Positions 34,370 to 45,609 of a stretch of DNA of 64,000 nucleotides are shown one piece after another. The notes below the pieces were generated by a model, which saw only the letters and a list, made by a program, of their open reading frames with translations, did no database searches and was not told the origin of the DNA. The number at the start of each line of letters is the position of its first letter. Positions within the stretch are counted from its first letter, which is position 1. Source of the DNA: Anaeramoeba flamelloides (taxonomy: Eukaryota > Metamonada > Anaeramoebidae); assembly GCA_027625915.1 (NCBI GenBank), contig JANTQA010000063.1:2480001-2544000 (forward strand), given 5' to 3'. The translations under genes and the position numbers were made by a program.

Positions 34370-36177
34370 ATTCTTAAGAAAGTACATACATTTTACCATT
34401 TTGAAAAATTTTATTTCTGTGAAACATTACTGAAATGATTTTTTGAGTGCCAACAGAATTTTAAATTTTGAAAAAGAAAATCCATTTCTACTCTATTCGT
34501 GAAAAAAACGAAGATAAAGTAATTCAGAGTTGAATCTATCATTTTTCGATTTTTTATTAATCACAGATTGTGGAATTTCTATCTATAATCGATAACCTCA
34601 GCATCGGATTTTGTTCCTCCTGTGTATTCTGGGGACGTGTCGTCAAGTGTTATAGAGTGTCAGGTTTACTTGAGGTTTTTTTGTATTATTTATAAAATTT
34701 ATCGATTTTCGTTAGGTTTTTTTGAGTTTTCTATTTATTTAGAAAATCAATAGATTTTCGTTAGGTTTTTTTTAATTTTTAAAATAAACAGAAAATTTTA
34801 ATAAATTTTCTGTTTATTACAAAAATTAAAAAAAAAACCTAGAACACTTCAGAAATAAAATTGAAAACCTCAAAAAAACCTAGAACACTTCACAAAAAAA
34901 CAGAAAACCTCAAGAAAACCTACAGGCCGTTTTCCCGAATTAGTATTAATTTAGTAAAATCAAGGATTATACTCAATTCTTTCAAATATTGGAAAAAAAA
35001 CTACAATGGATAGTTTCTATTCGGTCATGAAAATGATACTATTATTTTTTATACATATTTTAATTATTTTTCTTCTTCTCTTTTTTTATTTAGTAAATTT
35101 TCTTTAATTGCTCCTTTCTCTAAATAAACAAACATTTTTCGATTTTTTATACATTTTTTTTTTGATTCAATTTTTAGTTTTATTTAATTTTGTTGGGGAT
35201 TTATAGTTGTTTATACAAACGAGTGAAATTAATCAAAGAGTAAACCAAAAAAAATATACCCGAAAAATTGTGTCTTTCAAACAAATATTTTCTTTTAGAA
35301 GACCAAAAACGAAAGTTCACCTTTACAAATAATTTGTTTTACAATCAATAATATAAAAAAAAAATTGACAAAAACCTTTTTTCGAAAATTTATTGATTTT
35401 ATCTTCTTAGTTTGTATGAATTAAAACAATTTATTTACCTTGAATTTCTGATCCTATTACTATTTATTATTATTTTACAGAATATTTTGTTACAACTTTA
35501 CTTTCAAAATTCTTGTTTTGAATATTTTTATCAAACAAAAACCAAAACAAAGAATACTATTTCAAAAATTATAATAAATTAGTTGGATTCTTGGAATCAA
35601 AAAACAGTTACAAAATAATCAACCCAAAATAATAGAAATATTTAGAAAAAAATTCAATCAGATTCAGAATTATTTTTCGTTCTCATTTTAATGGAATATA
35701 AATATATATATAATCAAACAAATCCACCAATAAACCCTTACTCTTAAGAAGAATTTAATAAATAACTGATTTTCTTGACGAAAATTAGAATTAGATGAAT
35801 TAAAATCAAAATAGGATTTTTAAATCCATTCTGGGAATTCTTTAGAAATAAATAGTAATTTGTTTCTCAAAAATTTTCCAAACAAAAGTGTTTCTATGAA
35901 AAATAAAAAATAAAACCAAATTAAAATAAGTAATTGTGTCAAATTTTATAGATAATATCAAGAAATAAATTGTTTTTGTTTTTTTTTTAGGAAACTTTTC
36001 ATTTTTTTGATTTGCGTTATTTTTGAGTTGAATGAAAATATTTTATACTAGGATATATTCCGACTCTAGTACTTATTAAAATATCAATGTATTTGGCTCA
36101 AGAAATGATTTAAATCTTTCAGTTACACATAAATGGTGACATTCAAAAATGAAAAATGTACTTGCCCTCTTAATATT
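34370..36177 (-). mobile_element. TIR element H, copy 2 (inverted, interrupted)
   Basis: Reverse-complement match to 29731-30945, with the same tips (TACATACATTTTACCATTTT at the left, GGTGACATTCAAAAATGAAA near the right). It is longer than copy 1 because of the 34558-35132 insertion. Confidence 0.72.
34558..35132. mobile_element. Insertion with 18-bp target duplication inside element H copy 2
   Basis: CATTTTTCGATTTTTTAT stands at 34540-34557 and again at 35133-35150. Removing the 575 bp between restores the alignment with element H copy 1 around 30740. The insertion has a relatively GC-rich head (34595-34665), CGTTAGGTTTTTTTGAG-type palindromic modules and a CCGAATT-type module, as in the insertion at 22070-22676. 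Its right end (35045-35110) resembles 2640-2710. Confidence 0.72.
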
Positions 36178-36335
36178 TGAAAAAGAATATTTACTAATCT
36201 TTTAAATTTCAAGAAACTTTTAAAGAGTTTGGAAAGTACAATAATGGGAAAATTATTAAATTACAAATTTGGTCAAATTTCATTTTTTTTCAAAATAGTC
36301 AATCCCATTGAAATATATTGTCTGTGGGTATTTGA

Positions 36336-36420
36336 CCCCCCCCCATTATGAGTGGGTTAATGTATTTTATGGTGGGTTAGAGTGTGTTCGGGTGGGTTTG
36401 GGTAGTTTGTATGGTATGTA
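36336..36420 (+). other. C9 run followed by a short G-rich stretch
   Basis: Nine C at 36336-36344, then plus-strand G-rich DNA with four GGG tracts near 36380-36410 (GGGTTAGAGTGTGTTCGGG, then TGGGTTTGGG). It could form a G-quadruplex with one long loop. It is exceptional in composition here, and its function is unknown. Confidence 0.6.
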
Positions 36421-37181
36421 GAAAATTTTTATTAGGATTTAAAAAAAAATAATTAAGAGACCAATTAGACTTTTGTAACTTGTTTTAATGGAAAAAATTT
36501 ACACTTAACTTTTTCTGGTAATATTGAGTTTTTAATAAATTTATAATAATATTTAATATTGATGATTTCAAGATTTTGAATTTTCTAAAATTTAAGTAAT
36601 AAAATTCAGCCAATCACAAAATAATTTTTTTGTTTTTTCTTCCCACAATTATAAAAAACCATTAAAAACTTTCATACCAATAATAATAATCAATAAACTC
36701 TTCAAAAATATGTTAAAACTTCATTTGACCAATGTTGAAATTTCATAATATACACAAAATAATTGATCAATATTTTTCTGATTTTCAATTATTTAATATT
36801 TGATTTATTTTTTCTTGTAGTTTTAAGATATGATTTAAGTTTCAAAGTTATTTGTACATCTAAACCCATAATAATCAGTAAAAGTGTATTTTTCATGATT
36901 AAAAAGTATTTACAAATTTTTCCTTTTCTTATTTGATCGATAAAAAGCTAAATTTAAAATATTAAGATTTTTTCAATTAAAATATAATTGATAAAAATGA
37001 ATTCTTTTTAATAATATCTAATTTCTCTAAAGTTGATAAACGAAGCTTTTTTATCGTTTTTGAGTTTGCTCACGTGTAAATAATGACGATTTTATCTTTG
37101 TGGATTAAAGTAAATAAGAGATATCTGAACCTTAAAAAAATTGAACAAATGTTAAAAAAATTCTTTAAGTCTAATTTCAAT

Positions 37182-37187
37182 AAAAAA
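37182..37187 (-). terminator. RNA polymerase III terminator of tRNA-Leu
   Basis: T6 on the minus strand, starting two bases after the mature 3' end. Confidence 0.8.
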
Positions 37188-37189
37188 TT

Positions 37190-37267
37190 GATAACGGCAG
37201 GATTCGAACCTACGCTCCGAAGAAACAGCGCCTAAAGCTGCCGCCTTAACCACTCGGCCACGTTACC
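37190..37267 (-). tRNA. tRNA-Leu(TAG)
   Basis: A 78-nt class II tRNA that folds completely by eye. The acceptor stem is GGTAACG/CGTTATC with one G-T pair, the D stem GCC/GGC, the anticodon stem GCAGC/GCTGT with loop TTTAGGC (anticodon TAG), and the T stem GTAGG/CCTGC with loop TTCGAAT. An 11-nt variable arm carries a TTCG loop. There is no intron and no encoded CCA. A run of six T follows on the transcribed strand (A run at 37182-37187), a pol III stop. It decodes CTA (and possibly other CTN) leucine codons. Confidence 0.97.
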
Positions 37268-37789
37268 ATACATTAAAAAACATTTTTTTCTCTGTTTTTT
37301 TTTTTTTTCGAAACTTTATTCAATATTTTTTAAAAATTCTTCAATATACAATACATTTTATTTTATTAATTCAATGAACTGAAGTTGTTCAAAAACAAAA
37401 AATCACACACTGATTATATACTACTTTTACAAAATCTGTTAAACTCCATTTGATCTTATCATTACAAAAAAAACAAATTATTACTTAAATGTTCGATTAT
37501 TTTTCAGAAATATTAATATAGGAACAACTCAAAAAAACTCACATATAATATCTATTCATAAAGGTTATTAATAGCTGGTTAACATTAGCTTATTATTAAA
37601 AAAAAAAAACAAAAATTTAAAATCAAGGTTTAAAAATAAAGCCATGGTTTTTTTTATATAAGTTTGATACAGATATGATTAAAGAAATTGACAATAAACA
37701 AAAAATAAATATGATATATATTTCTGAAATACTGTTATTAAAAATAGAATTCCAAAAATGAAGGATTAAATAGTAAAAATTTCTTCAAA

Positions 37790-38180
37790 CAATAGAGAAA
37801 TTTTTAAGATAATTTTGAAAAAAACAAAAAATTTCAATAAAAATATTGAGAAATTTTGGAAAATTCATTTCGGAATATAAAATATATAAAATATCAAGGG
37901 GTTGACCTTTAAAAATTGATTTGAACTTGGGTATACGATTGGATAGAGAATTTACTGTTATATTAGAAAAAAAAAAAAAAAAAAATCAAATAATAAGCAA
38001 AACTTCTGAAAAACTTTCAAAAAATTTTCAACAAATTTCTCTCAGAATTTAAAATTTACTAATAATATCAAGGAGTTTACGATCAAAATTGATTTGAAAT
38101 TTATGTATAATATTGAATACCGAATATGATGTTACTCTGGATCAAGAAGAAAAAAAAGCACCGATTATATTTCCGAACAT
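37790..38180 (+). repeat. Two diverged direct copies of a ~170-bp unit
   Basis: The segments around ATATCAAGGGGTTGACC (37890s) and ATATCAAGGAGTTTACGATC (38060s), each followed by AAATTGATTTGAA and a GTATA-rich piece, repeat in tandem. A third relative lies near 14490-14640 (TTGACCTTTACTTTCAAAAT, GGTATACGATTCGG). The family is old and low in identity. Confidence 0.45.
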
Positions 38181-38584
38181 ATTTTAATTATCTCCCTATT
38201 TTTTTCTGATAAGAACTAAATAAATTAAACTTTCCAAAACTATTAGAACAATTTAAATTAAAAGACCAATATGCAAAAGTTGTTAGCTGTGTTTAAAATA
38301 AAAGAAGATATTTCTTGTTTCTCGAAGACCTATACAGAAGAAAGATCAAAGAAACGAACATAAACAAAAATTAGAGAAGATATTGATTTCTACAAGAGCC
38401 ACGATTAAAAAATAATACATAAATTGAAGGATCAAATTATGAAAATTTTAGAATAAAATATAGTTATTTATTTTGTAAAAAAAAAAAAAACTAATAAATT
38501 TAAAAAAAATCCCTGATAAATTATGAATTAAGGGAGCAGATTTTTTAAAAAATATATTGAAAACTTGTCAAGATCTTGTAATTT

Positions 38585-39960
38585 TTTTTTTTTTTGTTTC
38601 TATTTTGTTGGGAGGAAAACGAATTTTATGGTACAGTCGTTATACTAACCAGAGTTTAAAAGAATATAGTAAAATCTTAGATTTTTACTCAATTCTATTG
38701 AATTCTGGATAATCTCCGTTAGGTTTTTTTTTTACTTTTTGAATAAAAAGAAAATTTATTTAATTTTTGCTTTATTTCGAAAATTAAAAAAAAAAATTTA
38801 GTTAGCTTTTTTTGAATTTAAAAGAAGTGAGTTAAACCTTTGATTGTAATCTATTCTTTTGAATTAAAAAAAACCTAGACACTATACAGTACTTGACAGT
38901 ACTTTACGACAATCGACGGTATTTCATTTATTTCTAAATTTAGTTTGAGAAATTTCAATAAAGAGTCATTATTATCTTTATCATTGACTACTGATAAAAT
39001 AAAGAATGGACCTTTATTTCATAAAAATCAAAAATATTATTCTTTAATTGGTGATTATATTTGTTTATTTGAATTAATTCCTTCGTCCAAAATTTCCAAT
39101 TTTTTCATTGAATAGGTAATACCTCAATAAAATGATAGATATCTTTAATGATTTGTAAATTAGAAAGATTTATGTATAAGCTACAAAATTTTGTTTTTAA
39201 TTTACTCTTATCTTTGAAATAAGAATATCTGTTTAGATAATTTGAGTTATCTCATAATTTTAAAATTGAAGTTAGTCCTACCCATTTTAGATATTTTTTG
39301 ATTTTCGATTTTTTTGAATTTTAGAAATAAAAGAAAATTTAGATAAATTTTCTTTATATTTCTAAACTAAAAAAAACTAGAATTAGCTTTTCTTGAGTTT
39401 TCTGTTTATTTGAAAAAACTATATATTTTCGTTAGATTTTTTTTTACTTTATGAAATAAAACGAAAATTTATTTAAATTTTCTGTTTATTTCAATAAGTA
39501 AAAAAAGACCTAGAACACTTTACCAATAAAACAGAAAGAATCAAGAAAATCAATGTTGATTTTCCGGGTTTTAAAAGAATAGAGTTAAATCATTGATTTT
39601 TCTCTATTCTTTTTGGATATTGGAAAAGTGTATGGCGATTTTTTTTTTTTTTTGAGTTTAAAGTTTATTTGGAAAATCAATGTATTTTCGTTAGGTTTTT
39701 TTTAATTTTCTATTTATTTTGAAAATCAATATATTATCGTTAGGTTTTTTTTACTTTTTGAAATAAACAGAAAATTTTAATAAATTTTCGGTTTATTTCA
39801 AAAAATAAAAAAAACCTAGAACACTTCACAAATAAAATAGAAACCCTCAAAAAAACCGAGAAAACTTAACAAATAAAACAGAAAACCTCAAGAAAAGTAC
39901 AGTTACTTAACAAATAATAAAAAAAAAAAAAAAAACCTAGGCACTCTATGCCAATTAAAA
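38585..39960. repeat. Mosaic of CGTTAGG-type palindromic modules
   Basis: Several rearranged modules as in 22070-22676. There are foldbacks on CGTTAGGTTTTTTTTA (38718 and 39750), on AATAGAGTTAAATCATTGAT (39575) and on AACCTAG-ACAC (38873). The right part of the first module (to ~38990, ending AGTCATTATTATCTTTATCATT) matches the right end of the 22070-22676 insertion. At least two rounds of insertion seem to be layered here. Confidence 0.55.
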
Positions 39961-40892
39961 AACTATATGGTAATCTAAGGCACTCTATGGTGCAAATTTT
40001 TATTGGTATAGAATTAAATTCCATTTCAGTCAAAGGGAACCAGTCAAAAATGAAACATTCACTTTATTTTTAAGAATCAGCCAAACTTAGATTTTTTAAA
40101 AATATATGGGAAAAAATAAACTTCTTATTAGAGGTAATCATAAAAGAAAAACCCAAACAAATCATAAATTTCAAAAAAAGAATAATGTTAAAAAAAATTT
40201 GGGCACTTTCCATTAGTAAGTCTCCTGCAAAATTTACAATTACTTTGGAAAAGTAAAATTGATGAAAATATGATTTTTTACTTGTAAATATATGAATTTG
40301 AAAAGTAAATAAAATGTATCACTTTTATTTATGTTAATTTGGAGTTTCAAACATTATTTTTTTCAAATTAACTTTTTTTTTAAAAAAAAAAATTGATTAA
40401 ATAAAAAACAATGATAAAAAAAAAAAAAGTAAAAAGCAAAAAACAAAAAAAAAAAATTTTACAAAATGAGAAAAAAGGATTTTGATCTAAAAATTGAAAA
40501 TTTTATTTTGAGAAGAATAATTTATTAAACTCAAAGAATATGTTCTATTTATTTAATATACCGTGCACCCTTTGACTGAAAAACAGTTTATATCAAAAAA
40601 ATATCGTAATATTCTAGGCCTTCCCATCCAGAACTATGTAATATTAATTTTTGTCTCAAATATATTATATTTACATTTAATAATTTTAAATTTTCTATTT
40701 CACAATTACTATTTTTATCTTTTTTTTTTGGAATTTTTTCAATAACAAGAATTTCAAAATTCTTTTAGAATTCTGGGTCCATATTATAAAATTTTATATT
40801 ATCAAAATCGTTTACTGATTTATTTTTATGAATATTTATTAAATCATGAATCTTTTCTAAAGAAAAAATTCTTTGTCTCAATAAGATTTATA

Positions 40893-41084
40893 TTCAGTAC
40901 CAATTTTAAGGCACAAACTTGGAACAAAATTTAAAGCACAATGAAAATCTCAAATTAAGGTACTAAATTCAGATTGTAGTAAAATAAATTGTAAAAAAAA
41001 ATTACAAATTTTGTGTTTTAATTTGAGATTTTTTTGTGACTTTTTTTGCGTTGAAAGTTTGTGTCTTAAAATTTTAACTGACTG
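40893..41084. mobile_element. Mariner-type MITE, copy 4
   Basis: A 192-bp palindrome of the same family, flanked by TA (40891-40892 and 41085-41086). Its left tip is worn (TTCAGTACCAATTTTAAG). Confidence 0.78.
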
Positions 41085-41231
41085 TATGATATCAAATATT
41101 TCAAAATAATATTCTTTAATTAATTTTGATAATTTTTAGTCCTGGTTTTTTTTATAATCATTTTGCTATAATCTTGATACTTCTTTAGGAAATTTTTATT
41201 ATTTATAATAATTTTTGTTGAATATTTCCTA

Positions 41232-41428
41232 CAGTCAGTTTCGCTTTTAATACACAAAATTTCAACGAAATTTAAAGCACAATAAAAAAATCCTAAAGTA
41301 AAGCACAAAATTCAAATTCTAGTAAAATAATTTGTAAAAAAAAAAATTCCAAATTTTGTGCCTTAATTTAAAATTTTTTTGTGCTTTAAATTTAGTGAAA
41401 GTTTGTGCCTTAAAAGTGAAACTGACTG
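41232..41428. mobile_element. Mariner-type MITE, copy 5
   Basis: A 197-bp palindrome flanked by TA (41230-41231 and 41429-41430), with tips CAGTCAGTTTCGCTTTTAA and GTGAAACTGACTG. It lies 147 bp from copy 4. Confidence 0.84.
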
Positions 41429-41589
41429 TAATTTTATATATTAATTTCTAATATTTTAGATTACATTGAAATTATTCATTGTTTTCTTTATTAATTTATG
41501 TCATTTTTTATTATTTTTTATTTTAATTTTATATAATAATTTTTTTTCCAATAATAAAAAAACACATTGTAATTTCTGCTTACGCTTAT

Positions 41590-43770
41590 AAATGGGTGAT
41601 TTAAGATATCAAAGCTTTTTATCCATTTGATTATATATTTTCAAATCAAAATTCTCATTTTTACAATATAAAACAGAAAAATAAATAAAAAAATATTTTA
41701 ATTGTAATTAAATTAATTCTTGAAAATGGTAAAACATATTTTCACGGAATGTCAGAAAGTATTATTTAAAAAGAAAATTTTTAATTTTGCTTTTTTTATT
41801 AATAATTAATCTTTCAATTTACTTCTTGGTAAATAAAGATAATTGAAATTTATGTGATTAAATTACTGAAATTTTTAATAGAAGTTTAACAAAAGTTTAC
41901 TAATTAAATTTCGATCTATTAAGCAAAAAATTTTTTTTATTTATTCAAGTTTGAAAAAAAGTTGTAGTCTAGTTTTCAAAAAATGAAAAAAAAAAAGACA
42001 AAAAAAAAGACAAAAAAAATTCTCCCATTTTGAATTATATTATAAAAAATCATTTGGTCTTACTCAAACAAAACCTTATAACAATTCGAATTATTCTTAC
42101 CACAAACAAAATCGATTTTGAATTTTGAGGATAAAATTGCAAAATTCCCAAATATCTTCAAGAAAATTTTATTTTAAACAATCAAATTTTATCTTTACAT
42201 AGAAAACCCAATTTCTTTGTAAATATTTTAGTTAACTAGTTAAAAAAATTAATGATTATAACTACTCTTCTTAAAAAAATACAATTATTTTTTAATCAGT
42301 TGAATAAATTAATTTTTTTGGTTAATTTAAAAAATTATCTCTAAAAATCAAAAAATCTTTATATTAATATACTTTGAAACAAAGGCTTGTTAATGTGTAA
42401 TAACGATAAAAAACATAATTAAAAAGGTAAAAACTTTTTTGAATTTATTTTTGAAATAAAATGAATTTAAGGGGTCAGTTCTCCGTGAAAAAAACGCAAA
42501 ATTTTAAAATATGTTATTGTCGGTATTCTCTAATTATAAATTATCTATTTTTCAAGTGTCAAAAAATTCTGATCGACTATTAAAACTCAAAAAAGAAAAT
42601 TTTTTCAGTGAGATAACTTTTTTTTTTTCCATTCTTTCCCAAAAAAGAAAACATTTTATTCATTTTATAACTCACCATATAAAAATTTTATTACCCCTTT
42701 TTTATGATGATTTTCCATCATTATTAAACAACAACAAGCCTTTGTTACAATTTATATTAATATAAAGATTTTTTGATTTTTAGAGATAAATTTTTAAATT
42801 AACCAAAAAAATTAATTTATTCAACTGATTAAAAAATAATTGTATTTTTTTAAGAAGGGTAGTTATAATCATTAATTTTTTTAACTCATTTTTGAATTTT
42901 ATGAGGAAATTGGGTTTTTGTTAAAAGATGAAAATTTGATTTTTCAAAATAAAATTTTCTTGAAGATATTTGGGAATTTTGTAATTTTATCCTCAAAATT
43001 CAAAATCACTTTTTTTTCTGGTAAAAATGATTCGAATTGTTATAAGGGTTTTTTTGATTAAGACCAAACAATTCGTATAAAAAATTTTTTGTAATTTTTT
43101 TGAAAACAAGAAAACAACTTTTTTCAAACCTACAAGCATAAAAATTTTATACTTTATATATCTCAATTTCATTCAAAAAATTTTGTTAAACTTGGATCAA
43201 ATATTCATTAATTTAATCACCCATACTTCAAAATAACTTTTATTGTTGATATTTGTATTGAAATATTAATTATAAAATATAATAATAAAAAATATCTTTC
43301 TAAATTAATACTTTCCAACATAAACCTAAAAATATTGTTTTGGAATTTTCAAGAATTGACTTACTTGTAAATAAAAATAAAAGTTATTTTTTTTCGTTTT
43401 ATATTGGAAACATACGGATTTTGGATTTAAAAAAGTTACTCAAATAATAAATTTTTTAAATATGTTCACTGATCCATTTCAAAAGTAAGAAACACAAATT
43501 TTAAAAACAATTTTTTTCAAGATCTTGAAAAGATTTCATTTTATTTTTAGAAAATATTCCTCCTTTAAAACTTTTCTTTTTCAGAAAAGATGGAAAAAAA
43601 AATATCTTGATCTCTTTAGAAAAAATTTCATTTATGTGGTTACTGAGTTACTCAGAATTTTTTGACACTTGGTATCTCCAAAAGTTGTAAGTAGAGAATG
43701 TCACCAATAAAATATTGGAAAATTTTATACTGTTATTGTAGAGTAATGATACCTTAAGGGGTATAAGCCC
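41590..43770. repeat. Large imperfect palindrome G, copy 2
   Basis: The left arm (about 41640-42470) pairs with the right arm (about 42500-43430). Landmarks are AATATCTTCAAGAAAATTTT at ~42150 against AAAATTTTCTTGAAGATATT at ~42950. The part after 43430 resembles 31000-31240 and 33200-33400. The modules are shared with 30946-34369 but not in the same order. Confidence 0.65.
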
Positions 43771-44316
43771 TGTCATTCCATATAAGATTATCTTATTTCG
43801 GGTGTGGTGACTTGTTAATTAGGTTCTTAGCTGATCGATCTTGGACTTGGTACGGGGTTTAAAAGTGGTCCATAAAGGCAATTATTTGTCAATTGATTTT
43901 TTTTTTTTTTCCAAAATCCAAATCGAAGAGTCTAAGATAAACTAGATTGGTAGATGTTTCAGAATAAATTGAGATTTTTGGGTTGTAGAAGAAAATTTTA
44001 ATTTAATTTTTCGTCAATTAACTAACGGAAAAAAAATTATTTTTTATAAAATCTCAAAATCAGACCAAAAAACTAATTAAAAATTACCATCAAAAACCCA
44101 AAAACCACATTTTTTTATAACTTAATTACCAATCTATTTTCTTCCATTCTTCAATTCAGAAAAACAAAATCAATCAATTGACAAATAATTGCATATTTGG
44201 ACCACTTTTAAACCCCAAACCAAGTCCAAGATCGATCAGCTAAGAACCAAATTAGTAAGTCACCAGCCCGACTTAAGATAGTCTTTTTTCAATTTTCAGG
44301 GATTATAAACCTAAGA
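43751..44316. mobile_element. Long palindromic element B, copy 2
   Basis: About 566 bp with the same arms as 4731-5290: TTAGCTGATCGATCTTGGAC on the left and GTCCAAGATCGATCAGCTAA on the right. The arms are similar to each other but diverged from copy 1. No coding sequence is present. Confidence 0.78.
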
Positions 44317-45609
44317 AAGGTTTTAATCAAACATTATACCTAACATAAAAGTGACACAAAACACCAATGAATTTCCTATAAAATAAGTTTATCCCGAAGT
44401 ATTATTGGATACTTGGTTTCATACAACTTTGAGAAAAGGTATAGGTATTAATTTTGTAATATGGGTTTGGTGTCCTTAATATGCTATATATTGGCAACTT
44501 TACTTTTTATTTCTACTTTGCAGTTAGAGTGCTTTACCAAGATAACAAAAAATAAAATCAAACAAAATATACTTATATAGTATTAAAACCCCATTTGGTC
44601 TTACTCTAGCCCATTAATAAACTTTAACCAATGTTTTTTACTTTTTTCGGATTTGCAGATTGAAATCATATCTTCATACTCAAATCTGATTTAAATTTGA
44701 GTTGAGGAAGGATTTTGGATTAGTCTAAATTGCAAAAAAATATATTTTAATTTTGTTGTAAAAATTTCATCCTAATTACAAATTTTGTGAACTAAAAATG
44801 TTGGTTTTTTTTTTGTATAAGGAAATCATTAGAAAAATTTAAACTTTTTCATTAACAAATTTTTTTACAATAAAAAGATTTTTTGTTTCAAATTGTCAAA
44901 AAGATCTATTTTTCAATTTTTTTTCTTCAAAAAATCTAAATATTATCTTTCCAATTCTCTCTATTTCTTTCTTAATTTTTATTTAAAGAACCCAAACACT
45001 TATTTATGTGTTGCTGTTAACAACCTATTTTCAGATTTATATTATAAATTAAGTGGGTCAATATTTTGAACCGAGATAAATATTGGTAAAAGATAAAAAC
45101 AGTGATTACAAACATCATAATAATTTCTTTTCAAATGTTTAACATTCGCTATTGAGATATATAAATCAATTTGATTCTCTTTTTGGATATCTTAATTTTC
45201 TATCTTCAAAAAATAAAAAAATTTTTTAAGATTTATTTAAAAAATATTGATACAATAAGACAAAAATTCTGTTAGTTAGTCTCAAAAGATACTAATTATT
45301 ATAAAATTTGAACAAATTATGAAATATAAAAAAAAAAGCCTCTTTACTCTTTAGAAATTAAACAAATCAAGTGGTTTTGTGTAACCAGAGAAAAAAATTG
45401 TTAACGAAGGTTTTGAACTCAAAGAAAATATTTGAGATTGAAATGAAACACAATTTATTTTTTTCAATTAAAATGAGAATTCACATTTTACAAGGAAAAC
45501 GAAAACCAAAAAATCTAACGTGAACAAATTACAAACTGAAAAGAACAAAAATAATAAAAAAATACAATTTTTTCAACCATTTTTTTATTTTTTATAATTT
45601 GAATTAAAA

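Larger units (their letters stand above)
29364..37189. other. 7.8-kb gene-free block dominated by nested inverted repeats
   Basis: No gene was recognised. From 29731 to 36177 the DNA is two inverted copies of element H around a second palindrome (G), with a 575-bp insertion in the right H copy. The remainder, 36178-37189, is AT-rich with a C run at 36336-36344 and a short G-rich stretch at 36345-36420. Confidence 0.7.
37268..45609. other. 8.3-kb gene-free spacer between tRNA-Leu and ALIX
   Basis: It holds worn tandem-like repeats (37790-37990 and 38010-38180, resembling 14390-14640), a mosaic of CGTTAGG-type palindromic modules (38585-39960), two mariner MITEs, palindrome G copy 2 and element B copy 2. 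From 44317 to 45609 I see only AT-rich sequence and no gene. Short frames at 40563, 41120 and 42511 lie in repeats or are biased. Confidence 0.6.

Noticed and set aside
42511-42765. 84-codon Phe/Leu-rich frame
   Set aside because: It lies inside the right arm of palindrome G copy 2, and the homologous arm elsewhere does not keep the frame.
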